A stretch of 64,000 bases of DNA, taken from contig JAENYS010000008.1 of NCBI GenBank assembly GCA_016841645.1, positions 1-64,000 on the forward strand, in the 5' to 3' direction. Under the pieces are notes generated by a model. The model saw only the letters and a program-made list of their open reading frames with translations. It was not told the origin of the DNA and did not search any database. This stretch comes from Desulfoscipio geothermicus. Its GTDB lineage: Bacteria; Bacillota; Desulfotomaculia; Desulfotomaculales; Desulfallaceae. Made by a program: the position numbers and the translations under genes. Of this stretch, positions 35,910 to 44,936 are shown piece by piece. Numbering within the stretch: position 1 is the stretch's first letter; each line of letters begins with the position of its first letter.

Positions 35910-37160
35910 TTAGCCGTCCAGCTTGTCCAATAGTTTTAAGTAATTTAAAAGATGGGTAGTTATTAAAAAATGTCGGCGAACCCTTTCCTTGCCCGCTTCT
36001 ATCATTTCCTGGGCCAGGGTGGGGTTTCTCAGCAATCGCAATACTTTTCCGGCACATTCCTCCACGGTGTTTACCAGATATCCGGTAATACCGTCAATAA
36101 TTTGGTATTTTATACCACCTACATTACCCCCGATAACGGGTGTACCCTTCCACATTCCCTCGGAAACAGTCAGTCCAAAACCTTCCCGGAGGGATTTTTG
36201 CAGTATAACATCGGAAGCAGTTTGGAAAGCGTTGACTTCCCTGTTGGACACACCGTTAAAATTTGTTATAACTTTGATGTCGTAATCCTCACCGGCCCGC
36301 CTCAAAGTCCGGTACAGGTAACCCCAGCCTTCAGGATCATCCGAAGCCATAGAACCCACTAGGGCCAGCTGGACGCTGGGATATTCTTTTTTTACTATTT
36401 TGTAAGTGTCAATAACACCCAATGGATCCTTCCACGGATCAAACCGCGAAATCTGAGTAATTAACGGTCTGTGGATGTCAACCCCAAATCGAGCGATTAT
36501 CTGCTTGGCCTCTTCTGCATCTAATTCTATATTTTTGGTACTTAAGGGATCTATTGACGGGGTAATGAAGGCAAGGTTTAGGAGCCTTTCTTTTTCATGA
36601 ACAAATTCCTCCATTGTAAAAATACAAGCATCGTATTGTTTAATGTAATTATACAAAAAACGCCAGTAATCTGGATTGGGAGTTGAGGTATCAATATGAC
36701 AACGCCAAACCCACTTAGCACTTTCCTTTGATTTTGATGCCATAAATTCTATTAACGCCGCAGGCTGAGGGTCGTGAATAATAATAAAGTCATAATCCCA
36801 TTCCTCGACAGCGGCAGCGTTTAATTTATTATATTTAAGATATATTTTTTCATCCTCCGGACTGAGGGTCCCTTCCTCTCCCTGCAGGCAATTATGAAAT
36901 GCCTTGGTTACATTGTAAAACTCGCCGGCACCTTTAATTACCCACCAATCCATGTTTAACCCCATGTCCCGGGCCAGTGGCACCATGGAATGAAGTATCT
37001 CGGCTACCCCCCCACCATATGATGTGGCATTTACCATGGCTATCTTTTTTCCTTGCATTTTATTTACAAAATAATCCAACTGCGCCTTGGTGTCAATATT
37101 AATTATCTTGAAATAATCTTCGTACTTTTTTACGGTGGTTGTTACAAGTTCCACGGGCAT
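35910..37160 (-). CDS. treT: Trehalose synthase, glycosyltransferring (TreT)
   Basis: A 416-residue GT4 glycosyltransferase. The N-terminal MVNATSYGGGVAEILHSMVPL is the glycine-rich acceptor side of TreT, and the C-terminal Rossmann domain holds the EX7E-type segment KSLREGFGLTVSEGMWKGTPV. IISRFD-like QISRFDPWKDP and NFNGVSNREVNAFQ are also characteristic. TreT joins NDP-glucose and glucose to form trehalose, reversibly. It diverges from treZ across a 77-base gap that must hold both promoters. Confidence 0.88.
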   Translation of the reverse strand: MPVELVTTTVKKYEDYFKIINIDTKAQLDYFVNKMQGKKIAMVNATSYGGGVAEILHSMVPLARDMGLNMDWWVIKGAGEFYNVTKAFHNCLQGEEGTLSPEDEKIYLKYNKLNAAAVEEWDYDFIIIHDPQPAALIEFMASKSKESAKWVWRCHIDTSTPNPDYWRFLYNYIKQYDACIFTMEEFVHEKERLLNLAFITPSIDPLSTKNIELDAEEAKQIIARFGVDIHRPLITQISRFDPWKDPLGVIDTYKIVKKEYPSVQLALVGSMASDDPEGWGYLYRTLRRAGEDYDIKVITNFNGVSNREVNAFQTASDVILQKSLREGFGLTVSEGMWKGTPVIGGNVGGIKYQIIDGITGYLVNTVEECAGKVLRLLRNPTLAQEMIEAGKERVRRHFLITTHLLNYLKLLDKLDG

Positions 37161-37237
37161 AACCTCTTTTATCTAATTTTTTTAATTAATACGGATATAC
37201 TTAATTTTGAGAAAATACACAAGGAGCTATATATACT

Positions 37238-39043
37238 ATGTTCAAAATGGGCGCAAATATTATAGACAGGGAAAAAAGTATAGTATCTTTCAAGGTTTTT
37301 GTCCACGATAAGCAGAAGGTTTCCTTGGTTGTCAAGTCGGGCGATAAAAAAACAGAGTTTCCCATGGTTGAAGAAATGCCTAATGTCTACGGCACCACCA
37401 TTGAGGGTATGGGTTTAGACATTTTATATAAGTTTAAATTAAACGGAGATAAAGAATACCCCGATCCTTATGCTCACTTTCAACCCTTCGGCGTGCATGG
37501 TTTTTCCAAGCTGGTCGACCACGCAACCTACCTGTGGCGGGATGATCACTGGCCGGGCATAGCTATCGAAGAGCTGGTGATTATGGAAATACACGTAGGT
37601 ACATTTTCAGATACCGGTACTTTTGATGGCATTGCCGAAAAATTAGACTATCTTTTAGAACTGGGGGTTAACGCCGTCGAGTTGATGCCCGTGACCCAAA
37701 CTCCCGGCAGGTGGAACTGGGGTTATGACGGAGTAAACCTTTTCAGCGTGAATCACAATTACGGCAACCCAGATGATTTAAAACACCTGGTGGATCGCTG
37801 CCACCAGAAAAACCTGGCGGTAATTCTGGACATTGTCTATAACCATTTCGGTCCGGAAGGCAACTATCTGCCGGTTTACGGCCCCTACTTCACCAGCAAG
37901 CATGAAACACCCTGGGGGAAGGCTGTAAACTTCGACGACCACTATAACGAGCATACCAGAAAAATGGTTTTGGATAATGTCCGGTACTGGCTGGAGGTTT
38001 ACCATTTTGACGGGTTAAGGCTGGACGCCGTTCATGCCATTAAAGACGACAGCCCGATCCATATACTCCAGGAAATAAGCCTGGTTGCTAAAAACTCCGC
38101 CGGCAAGCAAAACCGGGAAAAATTCATCATCGCTGAGAGTGATGAAAATAATGCCCGTCTCATCACTCCCCTGGATAAAGGCGGCTTAGGCATGGATGCC
38201 CAGTGGATGGATGATTTCCATCATTGCATCCATACTGTATTAACCGTCGAGCGGGAAGGGTATTACATGGACTACGGTCGCATCAAAGATTTGGAAAAAG
38301 TCTATAAAAATTACTTATATACCGGTGAATATTCAAAATACTGGGGGAAAGCTCGAGGAACAGACGGTTCCCGCAATCCCGGCCGACAATTTTTAGTATC
38401 CATTCAAAACCATGATCAGGTGGGTAACAGGGCCGGGGGAGACAGGCTCTCAACAATGGTAGAATTACCCTATTTAAAGGCCGCCGCCGGATTAATTTTT
38501 TTTTCGGCCTACCTGCCCATGATTTTCATGGGTGAGGAATACGGGGAAAAAAATCCTTTTTTATTTTTTACGGATTACCAGGACCCCGCTTTACAAGAGG
38601 GCGTGTCCCGGGGCAGAAGAAAAGAATTTGCCCGGTTTAGCTGGGAGGATGTGCCCGACCCCCAGGATCCGCAAACCTTTTATACTTCCAAACTAACTCC
38701 CCGCAGCCGGTGGGAAAATCAGCAGCAAATGCTGTTTAACTTCTACAAGGATCTAATCAGCTTGAGAACTTCTCACCCAATCTTAAAAACCTTGGATAAG
38801 AACAAATTAAAAGTGGAAGTGGATAAAAAAAGCCAGGTGGTCAAAATAACTCGGTGGAACCGGCATATAGAACTAATTGGTTTATTTAACCTTGGTTCCG
38901 CTGATGTTTTTATAAAGGATATCCCAGGCAGGGAGATATTCAATTCCCAGAGGACGTCTTACGGCGTGAGCAATGAAGCCGGAGAAGATATTCTGCGAAA
39001 AGGACAGATGATCATATTGGAAGGCAAACGGAACGGCATTTAG
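37238..39043 (+). CDS. treZ: Malto-oligosyltrehalose trehalohydrolase
   Basis: A 601-residue GH13 enzyme that releases trehalose from malto-oligosyltrehalose. An N-terminal beta domain (about residues 5-95) precedes the barrel. GRWNWGYDGVNLFSVNHNYG is the TreZ signature. The nucleophile is Asp263 in GLRLDAVHAI, the acid/base Glu300 in IIAESDEN, and the third carboxylate lies in QNHDQVGNR. AAGGAG lies 11 bases before the ATG. The usual partner TreY is not in the window, which leaves the source of its substrate open. Confidence 0.93.
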   Translation: MFKMGANIIDREKSIVSFKVFVHDKQKVSLVVKSGDKKTEFPMVEEMPNVYGTTIEGMGLDILYKFKLNGDKEYPDPYAHFQPFGVHGFSKLVDHATYLWRDDHWPGIAIEELVIMEIHVGTFSDTGTFDGIAEKLDYLLELGVNAVELMPVTQTPGRWNWGYDGVNLFSVNHNYGNPDDLKHLVDRCHQKNLAVILDIVYNHFGPEGNYLPVYGPYFTSKHETPWGKAVNFDDHYNEHTRKMVLDNVRYWLEVYHFDGLRLDAVHAIKDDSPIHILQEISLVAKNSAGKQNREKFIIAESDENNARLITPLDKGGLGMDAQWMDDFHHCIHTVLTVEREGYYMDYGRIKDLEKVYKNYLYTGEYSKYWGKARGTDGSRNPGRQFLVSIQNHDQVGNRAGGDRLSTMVELPYLKAAAGLIFFSAYLPMIFMGEEYGEKNPFLFFTDYQDPALQEGVSRGRRKEFARFSWEDVPDPQDPQTFYTSKLTPRSRWENQQQMLFNFYKDLISLRTSHPILKTLDKNKLKVEVDKKSQVVKITRWNRHIELIGLFNLGSADVFIKDIPGREIFNSQRTSYGVSNEAGEDILRKGQMIILEGKRNGI

Positions 39044-39112
39044 CATTGTTAAGCAGTCGCTATGCGCCGGGACTAAGCTGACTGTATTTAAGTCCGACCA
39101 CGGGTGTTTTAT

Positions 39113-39142
39113 GGGGACACACCTCTACAGAGGAGTATCCCC
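39113..39142. repeat. Symmetric stem-loop downstream of treZ
   Basis: GGGGA-caca-CCTC-taca-GAGG-agta-TCCCC forms a two-part stem with a symmetric internal loop. It is not followed by a T tract. It may be a weak terminator between convergent genes or a remnant of a repeated element. Confidence 0.45.
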
Positions 39143-39278
39143 TTGTCACCGTAACGCAGAGAAAGATTTGGGACATTTTCCGACGGTTTATCAGAGTTAT
39201 GTCTCCATACCATAATCGGAAATATAATGGAACCTGTCTCTGATGCGTAGCGAGGCAAGTCTTTCACTGTAGTACTAA

Positions 39279-41276
39279 TTATTGTGTAAAGAGCGGATCA
39301 TGTTCATCAGCTTGCTGATCCGGATGAACATGAACACTCATTTCTACCTGGTGCCTTAGGTTTTGCGGTTGCACAATGGAATTAAAGTATTCTTCCACAT
39401 CCCGCTCACTCATGGCATCGATTTTTTCAATCATGGACGGGAACATAGGTGGATAGATATCATACAGGTAATGATACATTTTATCCACAAGATATTCGGC
39501 ATCCGGACTTTCCGTCCAAATCGCCTGTATATAATCCGTGGCCATGTATACACCCTGCGTATATTCCTGTAACAGCTTTAAAAAATTTTGCAATTCAGCA
39601 GGACCCCGCCGGTTGACGACAAACATCTCCCCGGCTTTAGCCACTGCCACCGCCTTCCATTGCTCAACAGGTTCGAACAAAGCATAAGCTGGCCGCAAAT
39701 CCTTTCCTTTTTCCTTAGCATACTGATCCAGGCCGTATCGCAAATAGTTAAGGCGATTATCGATAAAAACCTTAAGCGTTTCACAAAGTCCCGCAAAATT
39801 ACGAGGATCGATCATTTTATATTGCCGGCTTAAACTTAAATGTGCCGGGAATTCCTGTAATCTGCCCAGCAAAATATCAACCAGCAAGTACCCAAGCAGA
39901 CATGGACGTTTTTGCCTTCCTTCCGTAGGCCTCCATCCCCAATTGCATGCCCTTTTCATCAAGCGCAGGTATAGTATCGCCTGGCTATCGGAGCTTTCCC
40001 CGGCCAGATCATACCCGGTCTCACTTAATCGTTCCACATTAGCGGGAGTATTTGTGAATATACCCAAGTTTTCAAGTAAAGTATCAAATATACCGCAAAA
40101 ATATTTACCGTTTTCCCAGAAAACATGTGGGTGCTCATATATCCCAGTTTTATGCGTGTCATACCCTCCGACACCGGTAACCCCCAGGGGAGGATAGTGC
40201 CCGTCAGCTCGCAGTATAAGTCTTATTTCCGGCGCCCAGGTAATCCGGTCAAACTTAATCTCAGGAAGTTTATCTAACCCTTCATGAACCAACACCTCAT
40301 CAATATAACGGTCAGGAGTAACAAAATGCACCTTGTACTTGTCACCGTATTCGGCAAGTATCTCTTGCCAGGATTTTTCGATTATTTCCAGGGCAATATC
40401 ACCAAAATCCATCAACTCAAGATCCTGAACATATAGCAGTAAACCATTTTCTGGAGCTTTATCCAATTCGCGAAGCAGAACTTCTTTATAAATGCTTACT
40501 CCCGTATTCATGTCGATGGGGTACTCCTCCCGCTCCCCGTATAAATATTCATTATTAAATACGGGAAAGTCACCCAGCATGTACCCTTGAGATTTTACAT
40601 CATCCCTTTTCATTTTGGTAATTGGCCGCCAAATCTCCTGAGAAATAGGGAAATTCCGAGGGAGAGCGATAATATTTTTCCTTGTCGTGCGGATTAAAAA
40701 TGGCTTGTAAACGCAATCCCCTTCACCCAAAATTTCAAATGGCACCTTGTTTTCGCCAAGATGGGGAAAAATGACATAATCAACATTTGCTTTTTCTATT
40801 GCTTCCATTTTTCCGTACACCAGAGAGTCTTCCGGAGGAAACAGTCCGTTATACTTGGGATAAGGCACCTCCATATAGTTATGCAGATACTGCCTGTTCC
40901 AAACAATTTCCTGGGTGATTTCTTCAGAACGCAGCAATGAAACGTGAGAATGATGGGCATGACCGTATATCGGGTACAGCCGTCCCTTACTGAAATCATC
41001 TTTTAGTTTGTCAAATACCTTCGGCATTACGTCTTTAACCTGAATCAAAAGCTCATTAGTATACTCCACGCACATGGGCGCGTCAAGATTTTCACCCAGT
41101 ATGCTGCATAAAGAGTAGATATCACGCCCCTCTTTTTTCCTTTTTTTAAGGTAGTTTTCATCCAGAAAGGATTCTTTCATGGGATTTTTTTCATCCAAGT
41201 ACTTTAACAAGGTTTCCGGCAGATCCCATAGCAGTTCATGGGCATGAAAAGCCATTATTACATATACATTTTTCAT
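39279..41276 (-). CDS. Glycoside hydrolase family 57 enzyme
   Basis: A 665-residue protein of the GH57 alpha-glucan-active family. The N-terminal AFHAHELLW corresponds to conserved motif 1, YGHAHHSHVSLLRSEE to motif 2, and GLFPPEDSLVYG and LYVQDLELMDFGD to the later catalytic regions. GH57 members include amylases, branching enzymes and 4-alpha-glucanotransferases, and this one cannot be assigned to one. The start is the ATG at 41276, five bases after GAGGTGA; a longer in-frame version lacks a signal. No signal peptide, so it acts on intracellular glucan. It is followed upstream by the GH13 gene, in the same direction. Confidence 0.85.
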   Translation of the reverse strand: MKNVYVIMAFHAHELLWDLPETLLKYLDEKNPMKESFLDENYLKKRKKEGRDIYSLCSILGENLDAPMCVEYTNELLIQVKDVMPKVFDKLKDDFSKGRLYPIYGHAHHSHVSLLRSEEITQEIVWNRQYLHNYMEVPYPKYNGLFPPEDSLVYGKMEAIEKANVDYVIFPHLGENKVPFEILGEGDCVYKPFLIRTTRKNIIALPRNFPISQEIWRPITKMKRDDVKSQGYMLGDFPVFNNEYLYGEREEYPIDMNTGVSIYKEVLLRELDKAPENGLLLYVQDLELMDFGDIALEIIEKSWQEILAEYGDKYKVHFVTPDRYIDEVLVHEGLDKLPEIKFDRITWAPEIRLILRADGHYPPLGVTGVGGYDTHKTGIYEHPHVFWENGKYFCGIFDTLLENLGIFTNTPANVERLSETGYDLAGESSDSQAILYLRLMKRACNWGWRPTEGRQKRPCLLGYLLVDILLGRLQEFPAHLSLSRQYKMIDPRNFAGLCETLKVFIDNRLNYLRYGLDQYAKEKGKDLRPAYALFEPVEQWKAVAVAKAGEMFVVNRRGPAELQNFLKLLQEYTQGVYMATDYIQAIWTESPDAEYLVDKMYHYLYDIYPPMFPSMIEKIDAMSERDVEEYFNSIVQPQNLRHQVEMSVHVHPDQQADEHDPLFTQ

Positions 41277-41352
41277 TTGGTCACCTCTGCTGGCAAATTT
41301 TAACTCTTCGGCCTGGATGTCCCGTCCTGAGTAAAGCAAAGGACGAGGTTGT

Positions 41353-43587
41353 TCAAGCCTGGTGGTATTTGTAAACAAATCCGCTGTAAGGAGGTAGCAC
41401 AAAGTGCCGGGCCGTTACGTTATCGCCGACAATAATGCTGTCTGCGTCCAATGGATCCTTGTTACCAAAAGGCGGTAGGTCATTAATATGTTCAATATCG
41501 CCTAATTTAATCCAGCACCCCGGGTCAAAAGGAGCCTCTACGGGAACATCATGCCCTTCAAAGTTTAGCATGACCAGCAATTGTTCAGCTGGGGAATTGC
41601 CGCTGTTTGCTTTCCACCCAATAACCTTTTTATTACCACCCTTGTTGTCACCCATCCAGGGCCCCACCAGCCAGTTAAATTTACCATCATCAATAGGATT
41701 ATAACCACTAAGCTTTAGCGCATCATACCTTTTTCTAAGGTTAATCAGTGCGCTAGCCCACTGGTAAAATTTACTGGTATCCTCCGAATACTTACTCCAC
41801 CTTACTTTTATTCTATTCCTTTCTCTCTCAACGCCATATTCCTGCCCCATATAGATCATTGGCTGCCCCAGGGCTACCATGGTAGTCATTAACCCAAGGC
41901 GGGCTTTTCTTTCCTTTACTTTCGGATCCTGTAAGTGTTCCCCACCGGTAGCCACCTCAAACTGAACGCTGTTTTCGTCATGGCTTTCGCAATAATTGAT
42001 AACATTGTTGGTATGGGCTGCAAATCTATCTTTGCTGAAATAAATCATGCCACCCAGGTTATCCGTTCCATTGTCTACTCCCTCGAATACCCCCTCGCGC
42101 AGTAAAGCCTTTACTTTATCGTGAAAAAGATTGGACCACTGAGCATAGCCGTTATATCCTTCTATATTTAGGTCTTTTTCATTGGGTAAATTTTCGGCAA
42201 TCAAAATGGTATCCGGTTTAAATCCCTTATTCTTAATTTCGTGAGCCAACCGGTGCAGCAATTTATGATTTAAAAAATAGCTGTGGGTAGCGTCAAACCG
42301 AAAACCATCAATATGATATTCCTTAATAAACAGTTTACAGGCATCAATGAGCATGTTATCTACTTCGTCTTTTCCCGTGCCCACTTTATTCCCCCACATT
42401 GTTTTACCGGAGAAATAAAAACCACCCTCACCGGACCCATCGTCAATGAGGTTCCATAAAGGGTTAAAGTCGTTCGAGGTATGATTAAAAACCTGGTCCA
42501 TGAGAACGGCAAGACCGTGCAGGTGTGCTTCATTAATCATTTCTCTAAAATCATCAGGGGTACCAAAGTCCTTTTCCACGGCCATGAAAGTGCATGGCTC
42601 ATAACCAAGTCCTTTCTTCATTGGAACTTCAGCCGTAGGCATCAGTGCCAGCGCGGTTATACCAAGCTTATCAAAATATCCGTCCTTGATACGGCGGGTA
42701 ACCCCCTTAAATGTTCCCTGCATATCTTCGGGCATTTCGGGATCGTTATCAGTAAAACCGTATACATTCAATTCATAAAGAATTAAGTCCTTAATATCCG
42801 GAGTTCTCCAGTCCTGATCGGTCCATATAAACTTTGTCGGATCTACTACCACAGCATTGCGATATTTATAATCATCGCTAAACAGCCTGGTATAAGGGTC
42901 TGTTACATATCGTTCATTCTCAAGGGTGCCACCCTGTAAATAGAACTTATACTCAATGGGAAATTTTTTTTCAGATTTAATTTTTGCCAACCAGATATTG
43001 GGTTGATAGTAAAAACCCTGATAGAGCTCCATTGGAATAAATTTATCCGGCTGCGGTAGAGGATGAGCAGGACACTGCCAGTCGTTAAAATTTCCAACCA
43101 GGTAGACACTTGCCGCACGAGGATGAAAAAAACCGAAAACTACAGTCCCGTCAGCCAAAGTATTCGCTCCCAGCATTGAGGTCATACCAAGACCGGAAAC
43201 GTCGGTGTCGGGAAGATAAAAATTTTCTTTTGGAACAAGGTGGCTGATTTTACGGTAATAATCTTTAATATTACCCACGGGAGATACCGGACGAACATTA
43301 TATAAATTGTGCCTGTCAGCCATGGACCAGATTTCTTCACCCAGATGGGCGTGAAATGTCCTGTTAAATTTGTCCTCTTCCCATGGAACGTCCTCCCCTT
43401 GGCCATCCTTAAATATAAAGTTGAAACTGCTACGGTTATAGGACAGGTCATAATAAACCCCAAAATCATCACTGCCGCTGGGAGCCACTTCCCTTTCCAG
43501 AGTAGCCCCGTCACTTACCCACACCCACATGACCGGCTCCAAAAAACCGTTTTTGTTGTCGTAGTGAATTTTAACCCTATGATGCAT
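41353..43587 (-). CDS. GH13 alpha-amylase/branching-type enzyme with carbohydrate-binding N-terminus
   Basis: A 744-residue GH13 enzyme. The first about 90 residues (KIHYDNKNG...PVMWVW) resemble a starch-binding module, then a CBM48-like domain (AASVYLVGNFNDWQ) precedes the barrel. The nucleophile is Asp432 in GFRFDATHS, the acid/base Glu465 in LIAENLP, and the third carboxylate is in CESHDENS. The barrel resembles branching enzymes and TreZ relatives, but the product is uncertain. The start is the ATG at 43587, seven bases after GGGGAGG. It lies 76 bases before the GH57 gene, probably in one operon. Confidence 0.87.
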   Translation of the reverse strand: MHHRVKIHYDNKNGFLEPVMWVWVSDGATLEREVAPSGSDDFGVYYDLSYNRSSFNFIFKDGQGEDVPWEEDKFNRTFHAHLGEEIWSMADRHNLYNVRPVSPVGNIKDYYRKISHLVPKENFYLPDTDVSGLGMTSMLGANTLADGTVVFGFFHPRAASVYLVGNFNDWQCPAHPLPQPDKFIPMELYQGFYYQPNIWLAKIKSEKKFPIEYKFYLQGGTLENERYVTDPYTRLFSDDYKYRNAVVVDPTKFIWTDQDWRTPDIKDLILYELNVYGFTDNDPEMPEDMQGTFKGVTRRIKDGYFDKLGITALALMPTAEVPMKKGLGYEPCTFMAVEKDFGTPDDFREMINEAHLHGLAVLMDQVFNHTSNDFNPLWNLIDDGSGEGGFYFSGKTMWGNKVGTGKDEVDNMLIDACKLFIKEYHIDGFRFDATHSYFLNHKLLHRLAHEIKNKGFKPDTILIAENLPNEKDLNIEGYNGYAQWSNLFHDKVKALLREGVFEGVDNGTDNLGGMIYFSKDRFAAHTNNVINYCESHDENSVQFEVATGGEHLQDPKVKERKARLGLMTTMVALGQPMIYMGQEYGVERERNRIKVRWSKYSEDTSKFYQWASALINLRKRYDALKLSGYNPIDDGKFNWLVGPWMGDNKGGNKKVIGWKANSGNSPAEQLLVMLNFEGHDVPVEAPFDPGCWIKLGDIEHINDLPPFGNKDPLDADSIIVGDNVTARHFVLPPYSGFVYKYHQA

Positions 43588-43803
43588 AGCAACCTCCCCA
43601 AGATTTTTATGGTATATATTTTTTGCTATTTTGCAACCTCTATACATCTTGGTATAATTCGTTAACTTAACTTTGAAAAGGACAGGAAATTTTGGCCATT
43701 CAGCCCGTATCATAATTAATTGTAAATATTTGCATTTCTAATTTTTTTCATGCACCGGCCGTCTGCCGGGGAACATAATTAATAAAAGGGGATGTTTTGC
43801 TTA

Positions 43804-44022
43804 ATGGATACTGCCTGTGTATTATGCAATTCTATGGAAAGACTGTTCCCCAAATGTTCCTGCGGACAAACCATGCTCGATTCAGGCCCGGCAACAGATT
43901 ACGCAGGTCCGTATAGCCCTTATTACAATCTAAGCTTTGAGGATGACTACTGCCATCATCTTTTTACCTGCCCGGTATGTGGAGAAGACCAAGTAATTTC
44001 CGTGCCGCTGCGTAGAGTTTAG
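43804..44022 (+). CDS. Small zinc-ribbon-like protein
   Basis: A 72-residue protein with four pairs of possible metal ligands: CVLC and CSC in the first third, and CHH with CPVC near the end. It resembles a small zinc-ribbon protein, and no family is recognised. GGGGA lies about a dozen bases before ATG 43804; an ATG at 43792 is also in frame but sits on the ribosome site. It stands alone. Confidence 0.6.
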   Translation: MDTACVLCNSMERLFPKCSCGQTMLDSGPATDYAGPYSPYYNLSFEDDYCHHLFTCPVCGEDQVISVPLRRV

Positions 44023-44143
44023 CTATACAATAAAATTCCCGCCGGTTACTACAACATACCAACGGGAGATGATCTTTGCCTTTCACCATAAAACCTTTAC
44101 GGCATATTATAAAATATATATTGGGTGAAAGGAGGCCATATAA

Positions 44144-44371
44144 TTGTCTAATAATGCAAATCCTTTTTCGTTGTTTTTAATACTTATTTTGCTGATCCTA
44201 AGTACCGATAACCAGGCAGAAGTCAAACTTGGATATGTCAGAGGATTAATCGACCAAACATCGCGTTCTTTAGGCACCCTCCGGGAAGGGATTACAGCCT
44301 TGAACACAAGCTTTGATCATGCACGCGCCATGTTCATAAGCTTAGATAACGAGCCCGGTAATCCTAAATAA
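44144..44371 (+). CDS. Small single-helix membrane protein
   Basis: A 75-residue protein. A hydrophobic segment (SLFLILILLILS, residues about 9-20) is followed by a charged helical part. The start is TTG at 44144, eight bases after AAAGGAGG. The hydrophobic start is similar in style to sporulation peptides, but the longer tail differs. No family was recognised. It ends one base from the convergent ferredoxin gene. Confidence 0.6.
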   Translation: MSNNANPFSLFLILILLILSTDNQAEVKLGYVRGLIDQTSRSLGTLREGITALNTSFDHARAMFISLDNEPGNPK

Positions 44372-44372
44372 C

Positions 44373-44759
44373 TTAACCGTGAATCAGGACCGGCAGGCAT
44401 TTAGTGCACACCCAAAGACTTTGACCCTTTTTACGGCATGGCAAAACAGTCACTTCATTTTCAGTTTTACCGCAGTTAAAGCAGGCCTGGGGAATATATG
44501 ACCCCGGGTTTTGTTTTACATGCATTTCCACCGCATGCTCATCAAAATCGGCCGCTTCCCGTGTCTCCACGGTTAATGCGCCCTGGGGGCAGACTCCGAT
44601 GCAAAAACCGGCCCCGTCACATAACTCCTCTCGTTTAACCCTGGCCTTACCGTTTTCAATGGTAATGGCACCTTCCACACATGGGCTTACGCATTGCCCA
44701 CAACCGTTGCACTTCTCCTCGTCTATTTTAACAATTTGTCTTTCAGCCATGTCCATCAC
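44373..44759 (-). CDS. Ferredoxin with two 4Fe-4S clusters and a zinc-ribbon tail
   Basis: A 128-residue iron-sulfur protein. CNGCGQCVSPC and CDGAGFCIGVC supply two 4Fe-4S clusters (residues about 17-60). The C-terminal third adds CFNC and CTKC pairs, a probable zinc-binding unit. Proteins of this layout are common in anaerobes as electron carriers of unknown partner. The true start may be the third codon or the fourth (MAERQ). It is monocistronic. Confidence 0.88.
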   Translation of the reverse strand: MMDMAERQIVKIDEEKCNGCGQCVSPCVEGAITIENGKARVKREELCDGAGFCIGVCPQGALTVETREAADFDEHAVEMHVKQNPGSYIPQACFNCGKTENEVTVLPCRKKGQSLWVCTKCLPVLIHG

Positions 44760-44936
44760 CTCGTTTTTTTACTATATACAATATACATGTCATTAATATA
44801 CCCCTAAAGGCCACTGATTTAATTTATATAGCTAGCACTTTTGATGTGAGATTAATCACAAATATTATATACAACAGGTTTAATGAAGTGATTTATCCGG
44901 CAAATATATTATTAGCACATATCAGTGGAGCAAAAA

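Noticed and set aside
39044-39278. Possible insertion-sequence scar after treZ
   Set aside because: The region is more GC-rich and holds a stem-loop, but I could find no transposase fragment or repeated ends.
41353-43587. Assignment of the GH13 protein as TreY
   Set aside because: It has CBM48-like and starch-binding N-terminal regions and a branching-enzyme-like barrel, not the TreY layout with its large inserted domain.
44023-44100. CCCG...CGGG hairpin as terminator of the zinc-ribbon gene
   Set aside because: The stem has several mismatches and no T tract follows.
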